Source: Myxococcales bacterium (GTDB lineage: Bacteria; Myxococcota_A; Bradymonadia; UBA7976; UBA1532). From it: 64,000 bases of DNA. The notes beneath the pieces were generated by a model. It was not told the DNA's origin. It saw only the letters and a program-made list of their open reading frames with translations, and made no database searches. Of this stretch, positions 1-7,736 are shown in pieces; position 1 is the first letter of the stretch, and each line of letters begins with the position of its first letter. The stretch spans positions 1 to 64,000 of the forward strand of contig JACKDP010000007.1 of the NCBI GenBank assembly GCA_020633435.1. The letters are read 5' to 3'. The translations under genes and the position numbers were made by a program.

Positions 1-197
1 CCGCCATCATCGCAGCCCACCAGCGGCAGCGCCGCCAGGGCGGCCGTCGCCAGCATGCCTTGCAGAAAGACGCGGCGCTCCTCGCGCGCCCGCTCGTAGG
101 CCGCCTCGGCCTCGGCCGGCTCGATCCCGTTGCGGCGCGCCCACGTCGCCATCGCGAGCAGGCGCTGTAGGCGCCGCAGCTTGCTCCCCGCAGCCAT
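1..197 (-). CDS. Tat-exported lipoprotein, N-terminal fragment (runs off window)
   Basis: Partial gene: the reading frame is open from an ATG at 197 to the window edge. The protein begins MAAGSKLRRLQRLL and then shows a twin-arginine signal, RRVFLQG, a hydrophobic stretch and a lipobox, LVGC, followed by acidic residues (CDDGG). Folded-state export by Tat and lipidation at that Cys are therefore expected. A GGGGGGA Shine-Dalgarno-like run lies about 5 nt before the ATG. The long amphipathic stretch before the RR motif is somewhat longer than usual. The mature domain is outside the window, so the function cannot be named; Tat lipoproteins of this type in myxobacteria are varied (ferritin-like, oxidoreductase and others). 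Confidence 0.75.
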   Translation of the reverse strand, partial: MAAGSKLRRLQRLLAMATWARRNGIEPAEAEAAYERAREERRVFLQGMLATAALAALPLVGCDDG

Positions 198-433
198 CAC
201 ATCCCCCCAGCATGGTGTGACTCGACGATACGCCCAGGACGCGCCCGCCGACAATCGGGGAAATCGTTTGAAAACAGCGGGTTGTGTGGGTGTCGCGGCG
301 ACATCGCGAAAAAAGTTCAAGAGGATGGCCGCTCAGCCCTTGATCTTGCTGGCGCACCTGGATGATGTTCAGCACCCTGCACGATATGTCGCCTGTGCGA
401 CGCTCCCGTCGTGGCTGCTCGAGGAGGACCCTC

Positions 434-496
434 ATGACGAGTCTCCAGCTCACTTGCCGACGCCCTGTGAAGGGCGCCATCCAGCGCATTTCCTAG
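434..496 (+). CDS. 20-residue mini-ORF, possible leader peptide
   Basis: A GAGGAGG Shine-Dalgarno at 421-427 sits six bases before ATG 434. Twenty sense codons follow to TAG at 494-496 (MTSLQLTCRRPVKGAIQRIS). Inside the frame is a perfect 6-bp stem with a GTGA tetraloop (461-476). A rho-independent terminator begins 21 bases after the stop. The ideal ribosome site and the terminator argue for a real transcript. It could be a leader peptide, a small secreted or regulatory peptide, or simply part of a structured RNA. No family is recognised. Confidence 0.4.
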   Translation: MTSLQLTCRRPVKGAIQRIS

Positions 497-517
497 CCGC
501 GAGCCGCTCCTGCGAGG

Positions 518-548
518 AGGCCGGTTCGCGTTGCGGACCGGCCTTTTT
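518..548 (+). terminator. Rho-independent terminator
   Basis: The stem AGGCCGGT (518-525) pairs perfectly with ACCGGCCT (537-544) across an 11-nt loop and runs into a T5 tract at 544-548. It ends a plus-strand transcript just before the MATE gene, most simply the one carrying the mini-ORF at 434-496. Confidence 0.75.
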
Positions 549-632
549 CGTTCTGGGGATCCTCCCACTCGAAGTCGCCGTTCCGCCTTCCTGATTCCAT
601 GGCCGCCCGACGGGCGGTCTGGGAGGTGTGAG

Positions 633-2021
633 ATGTTTCCGGAGCCGCTGGCCGAGCGCCAGAGCAACGGAGGGAGGCGCGCCGGTGGCCGCCTCGAAGT
701 CTTGTCGATGGCCTGGCCCCTGGCCGTCGGCATGTTGTCCTTCACCCTGATGGGCGTCGCGGACACGGTCCTCATGGGCCGCGTCAGCACCGCCGCGCAG
801 GCCGGGGTCGGCCTGGGCACCGTGATGCTCTTCGTCCTGATCTCGTTCTTTCGTGGGCTCATCACCGGCGCGCAGTCGGTGGTGGCCGCCGCGGACGGCG
901 CCGGTGACCGCGACCGCGTCGCCCGGGCCGGCGGCGCCGGCCTCGTGCTCGGCCTCGCCACCGGCGGCGTGGCGACCCTGGCCCTGGAGGCCTGCCGCCG
1001 CTGGCTGCTGCCGGAGATGCTCGAGGACCCCGCGGTGGTGGTCCAGGCGGACGCCTTCCTGCGGGTGGCCGCCTTCTACCCCCTGCTCGCGCTGACGGCT
1101 CATGGCCTGCTCGCGGGCGTGCAGGGCCTGGGGGACACCCGGGCGCGGATGTGGGCGAGCTGGTGGGGCAACCTCACCAACGTCGCCCTCGATCTGGTGC
1201 TGATCTTCGGCCTCGGGCCCTTCCCGCGGCTGGAGGCCCAGGGGGCGGCGCTGGCCACCCTCATCGGCACCGGCGTGATGATCGGGATCTACGCGTGGCG
1301 CTACCGGCGCCTGCTCGGCCGGCCGCGGCTGCCCGGGCGGGCGGTGCTGCGCGACGCGCTGAGCCTGGGGCTCCCGGCCGGGACGCAGCAGCTCTTCATG
1401 TCGTCGGCGTTCCTGCTGACCACGCTGTTCCTGGCCCAGTCGGGCAAGGTGCACCTGGCCGCCAACCAGGTGCTCATCCAGGTGCTGAGCGTCTCGTTCC
1501 TCCCCGGCTTCGGCATCGGGGAGGGCACCGGCATCCTGGTGGGTCGCTACCTGGGGGCCGGCCAGCGGGACGTGGCCATGGCGGCCATCCGCTCGGGGCG
1601 CTTCCTGGCCCTGAGCGTGATGGGGGTGTGCGGGGTGTTCTTCGCCGTCGCGGGCGGGTGGCTGGGCAGCCTGTTCAGCCCGGATCCGGCCGTGCAGCAG
1701 CTCGTCGCGAGCCTGCTGCGCATCGCCGCGATCTTCCAGCTCTTCGACGCGGTGGCGATGGTGCACCTGTGCGTCCTGCGGGCGGCCGGGGACACCCGGT
1801 TCTCCCTCGTCGTCACCACGGCCTGCGCCTGGGGCATCACCGTGCCCGCGGCCTGGCTGCTGGGCGCCTACGCGGGCTTCGGCGCGCCCGGGGCCTGGGT
1901 GGGGGTGACGGTGGAGATCATCGCCCTCGCCGCGCTCACCACCTGGCGGATGAGCGGCATGGCGTCAGGGCGGGTGGGTCGGATGGACCTGCTGCTCGGC
2001 CGCAAGGCCGTGCCGGCGTAG
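633..2021 (+). CDS. MATE family efflux transporter
   Basis: A 462-residue polytopic inner-membrane protein with the two repeated MatE halves (roughly residues 25-190 and 245-410) and about 12 hydrophobic segments, the usual length for the family. Early residues (SMAWPLAVGMLSFTLMGVAD) match the typical first MATE helix. MATE proteins export cationic drugs and toxic metabolites using a Na+ or H+ gradient; the substrate cannot be told from sequence. The start at 633 is preferred over upstream in-frame codons because GGAGGT lies 6 nt before it and the added N-terminus would be hydrophilic. The gene stands alone; a strong hairpin follows the stop and the next gene is convergent. Confidence 0.9.
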   Translation: MFPEPLAERQSNGGRRAGGRLEVLSMAWPLAVGMLSFTLMGVADTVLMGRVSTAAQAGVGLGTVMLFVLISFFRGLITGAQSVVAAADGAGDRDRVARAGGAGLVLGLATGGVATLALEACRRWLLPEMLEDPAVVVQADAFLRVAAFYPLLALTAHGLLAGVQGLGDTRARMWASWWGNLTNVALDLVLIFGLGPFPRLEAQGAALATLIGTGVMIGIYAWRYRRLLGRPRLPGRAVLRDALSLGLPAGTQQLFMSSAFLLTTLFLAQSGKVHLAANQVLIQVLSVSFLPGFGIGEGTGILVGRYLGAGQRDVAMAAIRSGRFLALSVMGVCGVFFAVAGGWLGSLFSPDPAVQQLVASLLRIAAIFQLFDAVAMVHLCVLRAAGDTRFSLVVTTACAWGITVPAAWLLGAYAGFGAPGAWVGVTVEIIALAALTTWRMSGMASGRVGRMDLLLGRKAVPA

Positions 2022-2027
2022 ACCGGC

Positions 2028-2055
2028 GCCCGTGCCAGCCTCGGCTGGCACGGGC
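2028..2055. terminator. Bidirectional stem-loop between convergent genes
   Basis: A perfect 13-bp inverted repeat (GCCCGTGCCAGCC / GGCTGGCACGGGC) with a 2-nt centre lies between the stop of the MATE gene and the stop of ssb. There is no T-tract, so it may act as a bidirectional or Rho-assisted 3' end. Confidence 0.6.
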
Positions 2056-2067
2056 ATCTCCCTGAGA

Positions 2068-2502
2068 TCAGAACGGAATCGGGTCGTCGTCGTCGAAGCC
2101 CGGGCCGTCGTCGAAGCCGCCGCCGCCGCCCTGGTTGCCCCAGCCGCCGCCGCCGCCACCGCCGCCGCCGCCCTCACCGCCGCTCAGGAACTGCACGACC
2201 TGGGCGCGGATGTCCCAGACGCGGCGCTCCTTGCCCTCCTGATCGGTGTAGGTGCGGCTCTGCAGGCGACCCTCGATGTAGACCGGGCGGCCCTTGGCGA
2301 GGTAGCGCTGGCAGTTCTCGGCCTGGCGGCCCCAGACCGTGACGCTGTGCCACTCCGTCCGCTCCTGCTTCTGGCCGTCGCGGTCGGTCCACCGCTCCGT
2401 GGTGGCCACCCGCAGGTTGCAGACCGGGCCGCTCTGGGTCTGACGCGTCTCGGGGTCCGCCCCGAGGTTGCCGATGAGAATCACCTTGTTCACGCCTGCC
2501 AT
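2068..2502 (-). CDS. ssb: Single-stranded DNA-binding protein
   Basis: A 144-residue SSB. The OB-fold occupies about residues 1-105 (MAGVNKVILIGNLGADPETR, ...VWGRQAENC...YIEGRLQSR). A Gly-rich linker of about 20 residues follows, and the protein ends in the acidic tip DDDDPIPF, the standard docking peptide for SSB partner proteins. It coats single-stranded DNA in replication, recombination and repair, normally as a homotetramer. The start at 2502 has GAGGAGG about 8 nt upstream; longer in-frame extensions are hydrophilic and lack this site. It is divergent from slyD, with a 240-bp spacer containing a striking inverted repeat. Confidence 0.97.
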   Translation of the reverse strand: MAGVNKVILIGNLGADPETRQTQSGPVCNLRVATTERWTDRDGQKQERTEWHSVTVWGRQAENCQRYLAKGRPVYIEGRLQSRTYTDQEGKERRVWDIRAQVVQFLSGGEGGGGGGGGGGWGNQGGGGGFDDGPGFDDDDPIPF

Positions 2503-2644
2503 GGCGTACCTCCTCGTCTGAGCCGCCCGGGCGCTCCCCGGGGTCGGGTCGGGATTGTCGCGGAGCCGCACCGCGATGGCCAGCGCCATTTCGGCTGGCT
2601 CGGTGGGTCCATTGATCCATCGGTCAGTCGCGGCGCGTGTCGCA

Positions 2645-2673
2645 GACTTTTTTCGAGATCGGCGAAAAAAGTC
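2645..2673. repeat. 11-bp perfect inverted repeat in ssb-slyD spacer
   Basis: The arms GACTTTTTTCG (2645-2655) and CGAAAAAAGTC (2663-2673) are separated by 7 nt. It is one of the most A+T-rich short stretches of the region and lies between two divergent genes. It may be an operator or an intrinsic hairpin in the slyD leader. A related half-site, CGAAAAAAGTT, occurs at 308-318. Confidence 0.6.
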
Positions 2674-2741
2674 GGCCCCGTGGCTGGCGGGCGGCCCGGG
2701 CCCGTGGTCCTATGCGCCCGAATTCAAGCGGGAGCACCCCC

Positions 2742-3230
2742 ATGTCTGCCAACGTCGCCGCCAACCACGTCGTCCTCTTCCACTACGTCCTCCGCAACGG
2801 CGAGGGCCAGCTCCTGGACGAGTCGGGCGAGTCCCCCATGGCGTATCTGCATGGCCACGACAACATCGTCCCCGGCCTGGAGCGGGCCCTGACGGGCAAG
2901 CCCGTGGGCGCGAAGCTCGACGTGCGGGTGGAGCCGGCCGATGGCTATGGCGAGAAGGACGACGACGCCGAGGACACGCTGCCCCTCGAAGAGTTCGGCG
3001 ATCACCCGCCCCGCATCGGCGAGCAGTTCGCGACCCGCGACGACGACGGCCATGTGCTGCCCCTGTGGGTGACCGCGGTGGTGGGGAACGAGGTGCACAT
3101 CACCTTCAACCACCCCCTCGCCGGCGAGACGCTCCACTTCCAGGTGGAGATTCTGGGCGTCCGCAAGGCGACCGCCGAGGAGCTGCAGCATGGTCACCCC
3201 CATGGCCCCGATGGGCACCACCACCACTGA
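2742..3230 (+). CDS. slyD: SlyD-like FKBP-type peptidyl-prolyl isomerase
   Basis: A 162-residue cytoplasmic PPIase/chaperone. The FKBP core (VVLFHYVLRNGEGQLLDES, later LHGHDNIVPGLE) is interrupted by an insert-in-flap domain around residues 70-120, as in SlyD, and the protein ends in a His-rich metal-binding tail (HGHPHGPDGHHHH). SlyD proteins catalyse prolyl cis/trans isomerisation and deliver Ni2+ to metalloenzymes. The start at 2742 has GGGAG upstream and removes a basic, non-conserved 35-residue extension. A -10-like TATGCG lies at 2711-2716. The next gene begins 9 nt after the stop, so the two are probably cotranscribed. Confidence 0.9.
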   Translation: MSANVAANHVVLFHYVLRNGEGQLLDESGESPMAYLHGHDNIVPGLERALTGKPVGAKLDVRVEPADGYGEKDDDAEDTLPLEEFGDHPPRIGEQFATRDDDGHVLPLWVTAVVGNEVHITFNHPLAGETLHFQVEILGVRKATAEELQHGHPHGPDGHHHH

Positions 3231-3239
3231 GTCGTGGCC

Positions 3240-5579
3240 ATGAGGCGGCTGATCCTGCCCGGCGTCCTGGTGGCGCTGGGCGCCGCCTGCGGTGATCCGG
3301 CCCCCCCGCCCCGCCAGGCCCTGGTGGTGGCGGACGCGGCCCCCCCGAGCGGGGCCCCGCCGGCCAGCGCGGCCCCGCCGGCCAGCGCGGCCAGCGCCGC
3401 GACCCCGGCCCTCCCCATGGCCCAGGCCATCATGGCCGAGCGGGCCCGCCGCGACGAGCGCGACCGCACCCTGTGGTCCCCCGAGGAGGACGCCCAGCGC
3501 CATGAGGCGGTGTTCATCGCCCTCTGGGACGCCCTGCGCGGCGGCGATCCCTGGACGGTGCTGCGGGCCTTCCCGGCGCGGGAGGTCGTGGTGCCCACGC
3601 TGGGGCCGCCGGAGCGCCTCGATCATGGCGTCATCCGCCGCGCCGCGAAGCCCGGGCCGGGCACCTCGCTCACGCGCGGGGAGTGGCCGGTCTGGCTGAA
3701 CGACTGGCAGCGCGGCGGCCTCGAGATCCACCACACCGAGTGGCACCACCAGCGGTTCGAGCCCGGAGAGCCGGCGCGCTCCACCGTGAAGTTCGAGCTG
3801 CACGTCCGGCAGGGGGGCACCCGCTCCCTGGTGACGGGCAAGCTGGCGGTGACCTGGACCGAGGAGATGGACGGTCGCACCGGCGAGCGCCGCCTGGTGG
3901 CCCGCCGGATCGAGCCCCAGGACGTGGTGGTGCAGAGCCTGCCCGAGCCGACGGCGTTCGACGTCTGGCAGGTGGAGCCGGTCGGCAGCAACCGGCCCAT
4001 GGCGGTCATCGCCCATGACCTCGACGGCGACGGCCGGCCCGAGATCCTGATCCCCGGGGAGAACCTGCGGCTGCAGCTCCGGGGCGACCGCTTCATCCGG
4101 GGCCCCCTGGCCACCGAGCTGCTGCCGGGCACCGACGCCGCGGTGGTGGCCGACTTCGACAACGACGGCTTCCCCGATCTGCTGGGGGTCGGCCGCAAGG
4201 ACGGCCGCCTCGCCCTCGTGGCGTACGGGGGCGACGCCGAGGGGCACTTCTTCGGCCCGCCCAACCCCGTCGTGGAGCTGCCCGAGCCCCTGGAGAAGGC
4301 GCGCGTCTTCGCGGTGGGCGACGTGGACGCCGACGGCGATCTCGACGTCTGGCTGGCCCAGTACCGCGGCGCCTACCAGGGCGGCCGGATGCCGGTGCCC
4401 TTCTACGACGCGAACGACGGCTGGCCGGGCTACCTGCTCCTCAACAACGGCGACGGCACCTTCCGCGACGCGACGCCCGGCTCGGGCCTGGAGGCGAAAC
4501 GCCGCCGCCACACCCAGAGCGCCTCGTTCTTCGACCAGGATGGCGACGGCCACCTGGATCTGCTGCTGGTCAACGACTACGCCGGCATCGACCTCTTCCG
4601 GGGCGACGGCAAGGGGCACTTCACCGACGTGTCCGACGCCGCGCTGGACCAGCGCCGGCTCTTCGGCATGGCCCACACGCTGGCCGACTTCAACGGCGAT
4701 GGCCGCCTCGATCTGCTGGCGACGGGCATGAGCTCGACCACCGTCCGGCGGCTCAACGCCCTCGACCTGGTGCGCCCCGACGTCCCCGATCACAAAGCGC
4801 TGCGGACGCAGATGACGTTCGGCAACCGCCTGCTCCTCGGCGGCGCCGACGGCAAGCTGACGCAGGCGCCCTTCGCCGCCGACGTGGCCGCCAGCGGGTG
4901 GTCCTGGGGCACCGTGGCGCTGGACGTCGAGAACGACGGCGACGAGGACCTCTTCGTGGCCAACGGCTTCATCAGCGGCCGCACGGCCCAGGACTACTGC
5001 ACGCGCTACTGGCGCCACGACGTCTACTTCGACAACGCCATGGAGCCCGCCGCCGCGGGCCTGTTCCTGGGCGAGCTCGTGGCCGAGGTGGAGGGGGGCA
5101 TCTCCTGGAACGGCTTCGAGCACAACCGACTCTTCCTCAATGAAAACGGCGGCTTCCACGAGGGGGGCTTCCTGTACGGGCTGGCCGGGGAGGCCGACGC
5201 CCGCAACGTCATCGCCGCGGATCTGGACCTGGACGGCCGCACCGACCTGGTGATCGCCGAGGCCCCGCCGGGCGGTGACCTGCGCGTCCGCATCATGCGG
5301 AACATCACGGCGAAGCCCGGCGGCTGGGTGGGCGTGCGGGTGGCCGGGCCGCGGCCGTTCGGCGCGCAGGTCACCGTGGAGGCCGGCGGCAAGCGGCGCG
5401 TGGCGCTGGTGACGGCCGGGGACTCCTTCATGAGCCAGGCGCCGAGCGACCGCGTGTTCGGCCTGGGCAGCGTGGGCGGCGTCGACCGCATCACGGTGCG
5501 CTGGCCCGACGGGGCCGAGGTGGTGCGGGAGAAGCCGGCGCTCGGGCGCTGGCACCGGCTGGCCCGCCCGGTGCGCTGA
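3240..5579 (+). CDS. FG-GAP/VCBS repeat lipoprotein with ASPIC/UnbV domain
   Basis: A 779-residue predicted lipoprotein. The signal peptide MRRLILPGVLVALGAACGD carries a lipobox at AAC, followed by an Ala/Pro-rich linker to about residue 60. At least six FG-GAP/VCBS calcium-binding motifs follow (for example DLDGDGRPEI, DFDNDGFPDLL, DVDADGDLDVW, DQDGDGHLDLL, DFNGDGRLDLL, DLDLDGRTDLV), consistent with a beta-propeller like CRTAC1. The last 100 residues match the ASPIC/UnbV module (GDSFMSQAPSDRVFGLGSV...ITVRWPDG). Such proteins are surface or extracellular; the ligand is unknown. The ATG at 3240 is chosen because it starts the signal peptide directly; ribosome binding is weak, so coupling to slyD is likely. 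Confidence 0.85.
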   Translation: MRRLILPGVLVALGAACGDPAPPPRQALVVADAAPPSGAPPASAAPPASAASAATPALPMAQAIMAERARRDERDRTLWSPEEDAQRHEAVFIALWDALRGGDPWTVLRAFPAREVVVPTLGPPERLDHGVIRRAAKPGPGTSLTRGEWPVWLNDWQRGGLEIHHTEWHHQRFEPGEPARSTVKFELHVRQGGTRSLVTGKLAVTWTEEMDGRTGERRLVARRIEPQDVVVQSLPEPTAFDVWQVEPVGSNRPMAVIAHDLDGDGRPEILIPGENLRLQLRGDRFIRGPLATELLPGTDAAVVADFDNDGFPDLLGVGRKDGRLALVAYGGDAEGHFFGPPNPVVELPEPLEKARVFAVGDVDADGDLDVWLAQYRGAYQGGRMPVPFYDANDGWPGYLLLNNGDGTFRDATPGSGLEAKRRRHTQSASFFDQDGDGHLDLLLVNDYAGIDLFRGDGKGHFTDVSDAALDQRRLFGMAHTLADFNGDGRLDLLATGMSSTTVRRLNALDLVRPDVPDHKALRTQMTFGNRLLLGGADGKLTQAPFAADVAASGWSWGTVALDVENDGDEDLFVANGFISGRTAQDYCTRYWRHDVYFDNAMEPAAAGLFLGELVAEVEGGISWNGFEHNRLFLNENGGFHEGGFLYGLAGEADARNVIAADLDLDGRTDLVIAEAPPGGDLRVRIMRNITAKPGGWVGVRVAGPRPFGAQVTVEAGGKRRVALVTAGDSFMSQAPSDRVFGLGSVGGVDRITVRWPDGAEVVREKPALGRWHRLARPVR

Positions 5580-5582
5580 GGC

Positions 5583-7601
5583 TCAGGGCGTGGGCGCGGC
5601 CTCGGGGTCGCGGCCCAGGCCATACAGGCCCGCCAGCAGGATGGCGATGCCCGCCGCGTACGTCGCCCAGAGCGGCAGGCCCGCCACGACCCCCAGGTAG
5701 CCCGCCAGCCCCGCCGCCCCCATGGCCAGGAAGGCGTAGGGGAGCTGGGTGCGCACATGGGCCAGGTGCGGGCAGCCCGAGGCCGTCGACGACAGGACGG
5801 TGGTGTCGGAGATGGGGGAGCAGTGATCGCCCCAGATGGCCCCGTCGAGGACGGCGCCGAGGCAGGCGAGGACCACCAGCGGCTCCCCCGAGAGGCTCGC
5901 GGCCAGGGGCGCCGCCACCGGCAGGACGAGGGCCATCGTGCCCCACGACGTGCCCGTGGCGAAGGCGACCGCCCCCGACAGCACGAAGACCGCGAGGGGC
6001 AGCGCCACGGGGGGCAGCGAGTCGCCCACCAGCACGACCATGGCCGTCCCGGTGCCGAGCTGGTCGCAGATGGCCTTGATGGCCCAGGCCAGGATGAGGA
6101 TGGCGAAGGCCTCCACCAGCGTCCTCACCCCCTTGAGCCAGGTGGTGAGGCACTCCTTGCCGGTCAGCAGCCGCTGGCCCAGGGCGAGGGCGAAGGCCAC
6201 GGCGCTGCCGATGAGGGCGGCGCAGAGCATGATGAAGGCGCTGCCGTCGGCCACCGCCGGCGTCTCGAAGACCTTCTTCCAGTCCGCCAGGGAGAGGGGC
6301 GAGAACGTGGCCAGGTCCGCCGTCCCGGCGATGATGATCCAGGCCACGATGGTGCCCACGACGGCGCCGATGGGCAGGATGGCGTTGAGGGCGCGGGGCT
6401 TCACGCCCGGCTTCTCCAGGATGTCGCCGGACGTCGCCGCCTCGCCCCCCGGCAGCACGCCGCCCCCGGACCGGGCGCGCCGCTCGGCGTGGTACATCGG
6501 CCCCAGATCCCGGCGCGTCCAGGCCGTCAGGAAGACCAGCACCAGAGCGAAGATGCAGTAGAAGCGCAGGGGCAGGAGCTGGAAGAAGAGCTCGTAGCCC
6601 GAGCTGGCCATGTGGGGCACGCTGGAGAGCACCCCCAGCAGATCGTCGAACAGCCCGACCTCATAGCCGATCCAGGTGCTGATGACGGCCACGCCAGCCA
6701 CGGGGGCCGCCGTGCAGTCGACGATGTAGGCCAGCTTCTCGCGGCTGATGCGGTGGCGGTCGGTGAGGGAGCGGCCCGTGGTGCCCACCACCAGGCTGTT
6801 GGCGTAGTCGTCGAAGAAGATGGCCAGGCCCATCACGCCGGTGACGGCCTGGGCGCTGCGCGGGCCGCGGGCGAAGGGCGAGAGCGCGTCGACGAGGCCC
6901 CGGGTGCCGCCCATGCGGGCCACCACGGCCACCAGGCCGATGAGCGCGGCCGTGAAGCCCAGCACCTGCAGCTTGAAGCTCGACGAGAGCACGCCGGCGA
7001 ACACGCCGTCGGCGGCCACGGCGTCGCTGCCGACGAGCTTCAGCCCGGCCCCCACCAACCCCTTGATCTCCAACCAGAAAGCCGAGAACGGGTTGCCGCC
7101 TGCGGCCACCGTCGCGCCCGTCATGACCGCCAGGAAGAGGGCGAGGATGACGCGCCGGAAGGCGACCGCGAGGATGAGGGCCACCAGCGGCGGCAGCAGG
7201 GACATCCAGTCGCCGAGGCGGACGGACTGGGAGAAGCTGCGATCGGCCAGGGTGGCGGCCACCTCGACGCGGCCGCCGGCGTCGCGGGCGGTGATCTGCA
7301 GGACGGGCCCGGTGGTGCCCACCGCGAAGGCGGGGGCGCGGCGCTTGCCGTCGGGCCCCTGCAGGGTCTGGATGGGGGCCGAGACGAGGGGCAGGACGGT
7401 GGCCTCGGGCACGCCCTCGAGCCGCACCTGCACCGCGAGGGGGGGCGAGCCGTCGGCCGGCTTGAGTTGCTTGAGCCCGTCGCGCACGAGGGACTCCACC
7501 GAGCGCAGCCGCACCGCCGCCGGATCGATGGGCAGGAAGGCCGTGCCGACGATCATCAGACCGCCGATGAGGGCCGCGATGAGACCGAAGCGATTGCGCA
7601 T
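5583..7601 (-). CDS. NhaC-family Na+/H+ antiporter
   Basis: A 672-residue polytopic inner-membrane protein. One N-terminal helix (residues 5-25) is followed by a periplasmic loop of about 100 residues, then the Na_H_antiporter core with some 11 more hydrophobic segments. Typical core signatures include IFFDDYANSLVVG and GAIWGDHCSPISDTTVLSS. Proteins of this family exchange Na+ for protons or take up amino acids with Na+; malate/lactate or Na+/H+ subtype cannot be settled here. The start at 7601 is the first Met at the transmembrane segment. The gene is convergent with the FG-GAP gene, with only 3 nt between stops. Confidence 0.88.
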   Translation of the reverse strand: MRNRFGLIAALIGGLMIVGTAFLPIDPAAVRLRSVESLVRDGLKQLKPADGSPPLAVQVRLEGVPEATVLPLVSAPIQTLQGPDGKRRAPAFAVGTTGPVLQITARDAGGRVEVAATLADRSFSQSVRLGDWMSLLPPLVALILAVAFRRVILALFLAVMTGATVAAGGNPFSAFWLEIKGLVGAGLKLVGSDAVAADGVFAGVLSSSFKLQVLGFTAALIGLVAVVARMGGTRGLVDALSPFARGPRSAQAVTGVMGLAIFFDDYANSLVVGTTGRSLTDRHRISREKLAYIVDCTAAPVAGVAVISTWIGYEVGLFDDLLGVLSSVPHMASSGYELFFQLLPLRFYCIFALVLVFLTAWTRRDLGPMYHAERRARSGGGVLPGGEAATSGDILEKPGVKPRALNAILPIGAVVGTIVAWIIIAGTADLATFSPLSLADWKKVFETPAVADGSAFIMLCAALIGSAVAFALALGQRLLTGKECLTTWLKGVRTLVEAFAILILAWAIKAICDQLGTGTAMVVLVGDSLPPVALPLAVFVLSGAVAFATGTSWGTMALVLPVAAPLAASLSGEPLVVLACLGAVLDGAIWGDHCSPISDTTVLSSTASGCPHLAHVRTQLPYAFLAMGAAGLAGYLGVVAGLPLWATYAAGIAILLAGLYGLGRDPEAAPTP

Positions 7602-7683
7602 GGGGGGAGCTTCGCACGGGCCCGGGCGGGTGTCACCGACCAACACCGGGGGCCCCGCCCGCCGGGCGGCCGGGGTGGATTGT

Positions 7684-7712
7684 TTGGGGATTGCGCGGAT
7701 CTGGGCTAGACA
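7684..7712 (+). promoter_or_regulatory. Candidate sigma-70-type promoter
   Basis: TTGGGG (7684-7689), a 17-nt spacer and TAGACA (7707-7712) lie 25 nt before the GTG of the TSP3-OmpA-TPR gene. The hexamers are only partial matches but the position is right. Confidence 0.35.
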
Positions 7713-7736
7713 GAGGGCGCCGAGGAGGCGCGCGCC

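Larger units (their letters stand above)
198..632. other. Intergenic region with short ORF and hairpins
   Basis: A 435-base gap between two divergent genes. It holds a 13-nt palindrome at 291-303 (TGTCGC-G-GCGACA, operator-like), a 20-codon ORF at 434-496, a small hairpin with a GTGA (GNRA) loop at 461-476, a terminator at 518-548 and a palindrome at 603-617 (CCGCCCG-A-CGGGCGG) just before the Shine-Dalgarno of the MATE gene. Longer frames here read as off-frame shadows. No convincing promoter could be fixed. Confidence 0.6.

Noticed and set aside
2724..5555. Long minus-strand open frame opposite slyD and the FG-GAP gene
   Set aside because: Same reason; the plus strand has signal peptide, repeats and ASPIC domain.
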